Source of the DNA: Thiomicrorhabdus sp965603495
GTDB lineage: Bacteria; Pseudomonadota; Gammaproteobacteria; Thiomicrospirales; Thiomicrospiraceae
Length of the DNA stretch: 64,000 nt
Direction: 5' to 3'
NCBI GenBank assembly: GCA_965603495.1
Contig: CBFDDF010000002.1
Location: 124,001-188,000 of the forward strand
Every line of letters starts with the position of its first letter. Position 1 is the first letter of the stretch. Made by a program: the position numbers and the translations under genes. Below the pieces are notes generated by a model. The model was given only the letters and a program-made list of their open reading frames with translations, had not been told where the DNA came from and did no database searches. This document shows positions 58,557-64,000 of the stretch, in pieces.

Positions 58557-59570
58557 ATGGATACGACTCAAACTGCAAGACTCCCCTATTTTCCCATTAG
58601 TCTTTTTGGCGCCATCATGGGATATAGTGGGCTGACTTTAGGTTTCACCAAAGCACATGAGATTTTAGGGGTTAGTGCGTTGTTTTATCAGGTTTTAACG
58701 TTGTTAACAACGCTGTTTTTCATACTGATCACCCTGACCTACTTAACGAAAGCGTTTAAATATCCAGAAGCCGTTCGTCAAGATTTAAACCACCCAATTG
58801 CCTTACACTTTTTTCCAACCTTTAGCATCAGCCTGGTGTTACTCAGTATACTTTATAAAACTTCCATGCCTGAAATGGCGAGTGTGCTGTGGCATTTGGG
58901 GGCGATGATCCAGTTTGGTTTATTACTGTATATTATGAACAACTGGATTCATCACGAAAAATGGCAAGTCACCCACATGAACCCCGCTTGGTTTATACCA
59001 GTCGTCGGTAATATTCTTATCCCATTAGGTGCGCCCGCTTTTTCTCATGTTGAGCTTGGCTGGTTTTTCTTTAGCATTGGTTTAATCTTCTGGTTGATAC
59101 TCAACAGCATTGTTATGTACCGCCTGTTTTTCCATCCACCGTTGGTAAAAATGCTTGAGCCCACGCTCTTTATTTTGATTGCGCCACCTGCGGTTGGCTT
59201 TATCTCCTATATGACCCTGACAGGAAACCAAGGAGTTGATGATTTTGCACGTGTTTTATATTACATAGCCTTGTTCTTGACAATCCTGTTGCTGAGTCAA
59301 ACTCGGCGTTTTTTGCGTGTGCCTTTTGCCCTATCATGGTGGGCCTATACCTTCCCATTAGGCGCGATTACCATGGCGAGTTTCATTATGTATCAGCACT
59401 TAAAGTTTGATATTTACGTTTACTTAGCCGGGTTCTTTTTATCGGTTCTGTCGGCCCTGGTATTACATCTTACAATCAAAACCATTATGGCTATTAAGAA
59501 TAAGAAGCTTTGCGTTGCACCTCCATCCCCGCAACCAGTGACTCCAACAGCCCCAATTTCAGAAAAATAA
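58557..59570 (+). CDS. SLAC1/TehA-family transporter, paralogue
   Basis: 337 aa, ten predicted helices. LPYFPISLFGAIMGYSGLTLGFTKA at the N-terminus and LFILIAPPAVGFISYM in the middle parallel the divergent neighbour, so the two arose by duplication or form a heteromeric pair. The C-terminal tail (VAPPSPQPVTPTAPISEK) is Pro-rich and cytoplasmic. A clean terminator follows. Anion or organic acid export is likely, but the substrate is not shown. Confidence 0.82.
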   Translation: MDTTQTARLPYFPISLFGAIMGYSGLTLGFTKAHEILGVSALFYQVLTLLTTLFFILITLTYLTKAFKYPEAVRQDLNHPIALHFFPTFSISLVLLSILYKTSMPEMASVLWHLGAMIQFGLLLYIMNNWIHHEKWQVTHMNPAWFIPVVGNILIPLGAPAFSHVELGWFFFSIGLIFWLILNSIVMYRLFFHPPLVKMLEPTLFILIAPPAVGFISYMTLTGNQGVDDFARVLYYIALFLTILLLSQTRRFLRVPFALSWWAYTFPLGAITMASFIMYQHLKFDIYVYLAGFFLSVLSALVLHLTIKTIMAIKNKKLCVAPPSPQPVTPTAPISEK

Positions 59571-59604
59571 GCTTCTTATTTTTCTAATGGTTGCTTCTCA
59601 TTTC

Positions 59605-59628
59605 AAAGCCCCTTAAGTGGGGCTTTTT
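59605..59628 (+). terminator. Rho-independent terminator
   Basis: AAAGCCCC (59605-59612), loop TTAAGT, GGGGCTTT (59619-59626) then TT. Confidence 0.9.
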
Positions 59629-59725
59629 GGTTGCTGATCTTCGTATAATCAAGCCAAAAGTATTCTGTGTTTGAAGAACAAAACACACTATAATTCAAGC
59701 ATTCCAATAGACAAGTTAAGTGATC

Positions 59726-61537
59726 ATGACTCTTTCCCATTCAGCAATCCTGTACAGTATTACGCCCAAAGATCCAAAGGGGCATTTATTTGAAGTCACT
59801 TTGACTATTGAGGCCCCTATTCAGCCCTTTCAGCAAGTCAGTCTACCCAACTGGATTCCAGGTAGCTATTTGATTCGTGACTTTTCGAAACATCTGATTG
59901 ATTTAAAAGCCATGAATGCCAAAAACTTGCCTATTGAGCTATCGTCAATTGATAAGTCGACCTGGCAGTTTGCGAGTAATGGTCAACCAGTCACCTTAAG
60001 TTATCAAGTATATGCCTGGGATCTATCGGTACGAGGTGCTCATTTTGATGAAAGTCACGCCTTCTTTAACGGCACTTCTGTCTTTTTAGCGGTGGATGGA
60101 CAGCGTGAAAAACCTTGTTCATTAGAAGTGCTTGGCACGGCATTTACCACAGCCAACCATTGGAAAATTGCCACGGGATTACCGTCCCAGAAAGTCAATA
60201 AATTCGGTTTTGGAACCTATCAAGCAACGAACTACGATTCGTTAATAGACCACCCTTTTGAACTGGGTACCTACACTGAAATTGATTTTGAAGCTTGTGG
60301 CGTTCCCCACAAGATGGTGTTAACCGGAATTTTTGACTTGGATGAAGATCGCCTAACAGCCGATCTCATTAAAATCTGTGAATATGAGATTAAACTATTT
60401 GGTGCTCCGGCTCCGATGCAAGATTACCTATTTCAAGTGATGGTGACGGGCAGTGACTATGGCGGTTTAGAGCATCGAAATTCAACCGCTTTGATGTGCA
60501 GTCGTGATGACCTGCCTTATAAAGGAATGGAAAAATCCACCGACGGTTACTTACAGTTTTTAGAGCTCTGTAGTCATGAATATTTTCATACCTGGAACGT
60601 TAAGCGTATTCAGCCAGAAATTTACCTGAAAGCAGATTTAAGTGAACCCGTTTATACCAATCAATTATGGTGGTTTGAAGGCATAACCTCCTATTACGAT
60701 GGGCTTATTCTAAACCGAGCAGGCCTGGTAGATAATCAAACCTACCTCAAACTATTAGCCCAGCAAATGACCCGCGTATATCGTATGCCTGGTCGTTTCC
60801 AGCAATCCGTGGCCGAGTCAAGTTTGCTGACTTGGACTAAGTTTTACCAGCAAGATGAAAATGCACCAAATGCAATTATCAGTTACTACACCAAAGGCAG
60901 TCTGATTGCTTTAGGCTTAGACTTAACGATTCGCCAGCAGACTAAAGGCAAAAAATCACTGGATACGATTTTGCTGCATTTGTGGCAATACTTTGGAAAA
61001 AACGCCATAGGACTAAAAGAAGGCCAAATTGAAGCGCTCTGTTCTGAGATTTCTGGCATTGATTTAACAGATTTCTTCACCCGTTATTTGTACGGCAGAG
61101 AAGATCTGCCTTTTGAATCTTTATTCAAAGCGGTTGGTATAGAGTTTAAATTGCGCCAGCCTAATGACTTAACCGATCTAGGGGGTGTGAACAGTGAGTC
61201 AACTGAGACGCTTGATCTTCAACTGGGCGCCAACATCACGGATAGCCTTCAGCAAACCGTCAAGATTACGCATGTTTGGAATGATAGACCCGCATACCAG
61301 GCAGGTTTATCTGCGGGCGATGAGTTGATTGCGATCAATGGTGTTAAGGTCAGTAACCAACAACAAGTACTACAACGCCTTAAACGCAGTCAATTGAATA
61401 ATACCTGGGAATGCCATTACTTCAGAAGAGATGAACTGAGAACTTGTACCTTAATCTTAACAGCTTCCGAAACCGATCGTGTCAGCCTAATTGAGACGGA
61501 AAATCCTACAGAGAACACTGCTAAATGGTTATCATAA
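59726..61537 (+). CDS. M61 family glycyl aminopeptidase-like metalloprotease with PDZ domain
   Basis: 603 aa. The N-terminal beta domain has the M61 signature VSLPNWIPGSYLIRDFSKHL; the zinc motif HEYFH (His284, Glu285, His288) lies in LELCSHEYFHTWNVKRIQP, with the downstream LWWFEGITSYY supplying the third ligand Glu. A PDZ domain follows near residues 510-575 (YQAGLSAGDELIAINGVKV). No signal peptide is visible, so it is cytoplasmic. GTG 59720 is in frame, but ATG 59726 is preferred. slyX starts 1 bp after the stop. Confidence 0.92.
   Translation: MTLSHSAILYSITPKDPKGHLFEVTLTIEAPIQPFQQVSLPNWIPGSYLIRDFSKHLIDLKAMNAKNLPIELSSIDKSTWQFASNGQPVTLSYQVYAWDLSVRGAHFDESHAFFNGTSVFLAVDGQREKPCSLEVLGTAFTTANHWKIATGLPSQKVNKFGFGTYQATNYDSLIDHPFELGTYTEIDFEACGVPHKMVLTGIFDLDEDRLTADLIKICEYEIKLFGAPAPMQDYLFQVMVTGSDYGGLEHRNSTALMCSRDDLPYKGMEKSTDGYLQFLELCSHEYFHTWNVKRIQPEIYLKADLSEPVYTNQLWWFEGITSYYDGLILNRAGLVDNQTYLKLLAQQMTRVYRMPGRFQQSVAESSLLTWTKFYQQDENAPNAIISYYTKGSLIALGLDLTIRQQTKGKKSLDTILLHLWQYFGKNAIGLKEGQIEALCSEISGIDLTDFFTRYLYGREDLPFESLFKAVGIEFKLRQPNDLTDLGGVNSESTETLDLQLGANITDSLQQTVKITHVWNDRPAYQAGLSAGDELIAINGVKVSNQQQVLQRLKRSQLNNTWECHYFRRDELRTCTLILTASETDRVSLIETENPTENTAKWLS
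60720..60729. repeat. CAGGCCTGGT palindrome variant (in CDS)
   Basis: GCAGGCCTGGT in the M61 gene, encoding AGLVD. Confidence 0.65.
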
Positions 61538-61538
61538 A

Positions 61539-61802
61539 ATGAATGCAAACGAATCTATACTAGAGCCATCAGAAGCGCTTTCCATGTTGAATATGCAAGT
61601 GCAAACCCTTGAAATAAATCAAGCTTTTCAAGAAGACAATATTGAAGCCATGGAAAAAACCATTGTGCAACAGCAGCAAGATATTCAAAAGCTGCAAAAT
61701 CAAATCGCTCTGTTATCAGAATACCTAAAAACCATTCGCCTGGAGTCGGGACAAGGCGGGGTTAAAAATCAAGAAGACGAAGTGCCTCCACCTCATTATT
61801 AG
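61539..61802 (+). CDS. slyX: SlyX family protein
   Basis: 87-aa coiled-coil protein ending in PPPHY, the SlyX C-terminal signature. The body is one heptad-patterned helix (LNMQVQTLEINQAFQEDNIEAMEKT). ATG 61539 follows the peptidase stop by one base; an upstream in-frame start lies inside the peptidase gene. Function is unknown in all species. Confidence 0.88.
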   Translation: MNANESILEPSEALSMLNMQVQTLEINQAFQEDNIEAMEKTIVQQQQDIQKLQNQIALLSEYLKTIRLESGQGGVKNQEDEVPPPHY

Positions 61803-61942
61803 ACGAAGTCTAAAAAACTGGGCTCACCATTTTGATGTGACATAAATATCAGCTTAGCCGTTTAAGACAGTGACATAATCTCGATAATTAAATGACATTA
61901 ATACAACTTTATTAAATAAGGTTCAGTGGTAGACTCAACACC

Positions 61943-62539
61943 ATGAAGAAAATAATTTTACTCGTTCTACTACTGATTGCTTGGCGACACTTCTATTACA
62001 TCCCGGATGCTCCTAGGTTAGGTCCTGGTGTTTTTGCAAGTGGTCAACCTTACCAGGAAGCCACTTCACTTAGGTCTTTTAAATTTCAGGGCTATACCTT
62101 AACGCCTAGAGCAAGCTTTAGCATTACGGCAAAAGTGATCTCAGCGGAACGTTATTATTTTGATTATGAAGCAAGACTGTCGCCAGTTGATTTTGCGCTG
62201 GGCTGGGGTCCTATGTCGGATGAAAGCGTCTTAGAACAAATCGATATTTGGCAAGAGGATCGCTGGTATAGGTGGAAAACGGATTCACTCCCCATTAGCA
62301 AACAAGAAATCGTGCTCAATAGTGGCAATATGCATATGATTCCAGCATCCGATGCGATTGCAGAGGATCTGAAGTTAGTGAAAAATGGCGATTTAATCTC
62401 TATTGAAGGTTTTTTGGTCGATGTGAAAAGTGCGAGTAGCTGGAAGTGGAAAACCTCAACCAGTCGTTCAGATACTGGCCATGACGCATGTGAGATTGTC
62501 TTTGTTAAAAAAATAGAATGGATTAATCCATATTATTAA
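61943..62539 (+). CDS. hypothetical membrane-anchored protein
   Basis: 198 aa. An N-terminal hydrophobic segment (KKIILLVLLLIAW) could be a signal anchor. The remainder is periplasmic-looking with many aromatic residues (RYYFDYEARLSPVDFALGWGP, SWKWKTSTSRSDTGHDACEI) and ends in Tyr-Tyr. The single late Cys in GHDACE is notable. No family name is certain, although similar short proteins are common among gammaproteobacteria. It is transcribed alone. Confidence 0.72.
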   Translation: MKKIILLVLLLIAWRHFYYIPDAPRLGPGVFASGQPYQEATSLRSFKFQGYTLTPRASFSITAKVISAERYYFDYEARLSPVDFALGWGPMSDESVLEQIDIWQEDRWYRWKTDSLPISKQEIVLNSGNMHMIPASDAIAEDLKLVKNGDLISIEGFLVDVKSASSWKWKTSTSRSDTGHDACEIVFVKKIEWINPYY

Positions 62540-62560
62540 TTCAACTAGTCTGGAGAAGTA

Positions 62561-62572
62561 ACCAGGCCTGGT
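62561..62572. repeat. ACCAGGCCTGGT palindrome (intergenic)
   Basis: 12-bp palindrome followed by CA in the convergent gap ahead of rluB; 15 of 16 to the long consensus. Confidence 0.82.
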
Positions 62573-62662
62573 CAAACTGTTTTAAATCCATTTGAGCTGT
62601 TTAAGCATCCAACAAATTCCTGATTTAAACGCTCAACTCTAAAGCAAACACTAGCAGTAAGC

Positions 62663-63604
62663 TTAACGTCTTCTTTTGAAAGTTCCATCACTTAGATCGT
62701 GAATCGTTTTTTGCTTGCGGTTTAACTGCTTATTGACAGCGGTTGCTTGTTTTACCGTAGTACGTACGCTACCTTGATTGTGGCGCATATCCGGACGTGC
62801 TTCTTCCGGCATATCAACGGACTTCAATAGTTGGTTAACTTGTTTCCAACTTAATTCCTCTGTCTTACCTTTACGCAGACTTTTTGGAATGGTGAAGCTG
62901 CCATAACGAACTCGGTGTAGACGACTAACAGGATGACCTTGCGACTCCCATAAACGACGCACTTCACGGTAACGACCTTGTTTTAAGGTCACGCGATACC
63001 AGTTATTTTGACCTTCATCCTGAGTTTGCAACTTTTGAATACGGGTGAATTTAGCGATTAAGCCTTCTTCTAACTGTACGCCCTTCATCATTAGTTTAAG
63101 GGTTTCTTCTTTAACATCCCCAAATACACGGACGGTGTATTCGCGTTCCATCTCATAGGATGGGTGCATCATACGGTTGGCTAACTCGCCATTATTGGTC
63201 AAAATCAGCAGACCACTGGTATTCAAATCTAAACGCCCAATACTAATCCAACGTCCATTAAAAATTCGTGGCAGTTGCGTATAGATGGTCTCTCTTCCCT
63301 TATCATCTTCACGACTACAAACACGGCCTTCTGGCTTGTTATAGAGAATGACTTGAGTCGGTTGTTTTTCCAGGCGAGACTCTTTGATTAATTGATCCTT
63401 CACTTGAATGCGATCATTCGCTGCATCCGCTCTATCGCCTAACTTCGCGACACGGCCATTTACTTTCACCGAACCTTCTTCAATCAAAGGTTCTACAGAA
63501 CGTCTTGAACCGAAGCCAGCTCGCGCTAAGATTTTCTGCAGTTTCTCACCTGGTTTTGGCGTTGGCTTTTCAGTGCGCTTTTCAGTTTGCTCAGGGGTTG
63601 TCAT
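62663..63604 (-). CDS. rluB: 23S rRNA pseudouridine synthase B
   Basis: 313 aa. An N-terminal S4 RNA-binding domain (EKLQKILARAGFGSRRSVEPLIEEGSVKVNG) is followed by the RsuA/RluB catalytic domain with GRLDLNTSGLLILTN, where the Asp is the nucleophile. The basic C-terminal tail (KQLNRKQKTIHDLSDGTFKRRR) and the adjacent M50 peptidase gene upstream fit RluB, which modifies U2605 of 23S rRNA, more than RsuA or RluE. Confidence 0.92.
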   Translation of the reverse strand: MTTPEQTEKRTEKPTPKPGEKLQKILARAGFGSRRSVEPLIEEGSVKVNGRVAKLGDRADAANDRIQVKDQLIKESRLEKQPTQVILYNKPEGRVCSREDDKGRETIYTQLPRIFNGRWISIGRLDLNTSGLLILTNNGELANRMMHPSYEMEREYTVRVFGDVKEETLKLMMKGVQLEEGLIAKFTRIQKLQTQDEGQNNWYRVTLKQGRYREVRRLWESQGHPVSRLHRVRYGSFTIPKSLRKGKTEELSWKQVNQLLKSVDMPEEARPDMRHNQGSVRTTVKQATAVNKQLNRKQKTIHDLSDGTFKRRR

Positions 63605-63646
63605 GTGTTTCTCTTTTTATGTGTAACGATGTCACATCGTGGTGGT

Positions 63647-64000
63647 TTAAATACCGACTAGCGTAAAGATAGCCGTTTTAAAGAAGGTGTAAGGACCAAT
63701 CAGTAATGGGCTTAACATGCCTAATACCATTAGCCCTACAAGCAGCATAAAACCAAAAGGTTCAATGCGATTGTACTGCCATGCCAGTTTTTTGGATAAA
63801 AAAGCCGATAAAACTCGACTGCCATCCAACGGTGGAATCGGCAGTAGGTTCAAAACTAATAATATAAGATTAATACTCACACCAGCGATACCGGTATAGA
63901 CCATAAATTGACCGACTTCTGGCGTACTCATTTGAAGCATAAAGCCAATTTTGGCAATCACAGCCCATGCAATCGCCATTAATAAGTTGGCAGCAGGACC
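63647..64000 (-). CDS. site-2 protease family (M50) membrane protein, partial
   Basis: C-terminal 117 residues; the gene begins beyond the window, the frame being open to base 64000 (GPAANLLMAIAW). NLLPIPPLDGSRVLSAFL contains the second metal-binding motif with its Asp. Four hydrophobic helices are visible. Rhomboid-like YwhC/Rip-type M50 proteins lie beside scpAB-rluB in many gammaproteobacteria. The HExxH motif would lie outside the window. Confidence 0.88.
   Translation of the reverse strand, partial: GPAANLLMAIAWAVIAKIGFMLQMSTPEVGQFMVYTGIAGVSINLILLVLNLLPIPPLDGSRVLSAFLSKKLAWQYNRIEPFGFMLLVGLMVLGMLSPLLIGPYTFFKTAIFTLVGI

Noticed and set aside
1..64000. CRISPR array
   Set aside because: No regularly spaced direct repeats with unique spacers were seen anywhere in the window.

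Overview
The window looks like a chromosome segment of a moderately AT-rich gammaproteobacterium. The gene orders gyrA-serC-pheA-hisC-tyrA-aroA-cmk-rpsA-ihfB-lapA-pyrF, rpsF-rpsR-(DUF2232)-rplI-dnaB-alr, and ubiG-gph-yciK are typical of that class. The protein sequences suggest a Thiomicrospira/Hydrogenovibrio/Thiomicrorhabdus-type sulfur oxidiser, but that placement is a guess made without any database search.

Layout. 1-1110: end of a peptide-type ABC permease pair. 1209-9410: MOSC protein, nagZ, an MscS channel, murB, a sodium-dependent NSS transporter, a cyclic-nucleotide-binding protein, dapE and an ArsC-like protein. 9642-12265: a Kef-type antiporter and a tandem Usp protein. 12486-14757 (minus strand): yciK-like SDR, gph/mupP-like phosphatase, ubiG. 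15012-27740: gyrA followed by the aromatic amino acid/cmk/rpsA/ihfB/lapA/pyrF block. 27773-33408: ribosomal protein operon, dnaB, alr, nudF. 33527-37343: membrane protein, MATE pump, YchJ-like protein, a 41-aa membrane peptide too short for routine ORF calling, and a SPOR protein. 37399-42307 (minus): two-component pair, bicupin dioxygenase-like protein, rpoN. 42541-44027: an antitoxin-like/membrane fusion and two overlapping tiny ORFs in a gene-poor kilobase. 44028-47437 (minus): dusA-xseA-xseB-arsC operon. 47438-52500: a genomic island. 52509-64000: relA, four tRNAs, gltX, two SLAC1/TehA paralogues, an M61 peptidase, slyX, a hypothetical protein, rluB and the end of an M50 peptidase.

The accessory island between dusA and relA is the most unusual part. 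A 92-bp perfect direct repeat made of the 5' end of dusA (47336-47427 and 49885-49976) brackets a compact element. It holds only a KAP-type P-loop NTPase and a small membrane-anchored partner, a gene pair of the kind found among anti-phage loci. A second, related element end follows, with a broken integrase start. Beyond it lie an unrecognised membrane/coiled-coil/winged-helix protein, a complete-looking small RNA gene on the minus strand (TTGACA-17-TATAAC promoter, several hairpins, C-rich repeats, Rho-independent terminator), and a small two-TM protein with a non-ATG start.

Across the whole window a 10-16 bp palindrome with consensus TGACCAGGCCTGGTCA recurs about 16 times, inside genes and between them. 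That is far above chance for such a long word. It behaves like a highly iterated genomic palindrome rather than a local operator. Coordinates were read by hand. Functions rest on motif recognition, and no search or folding program was run.
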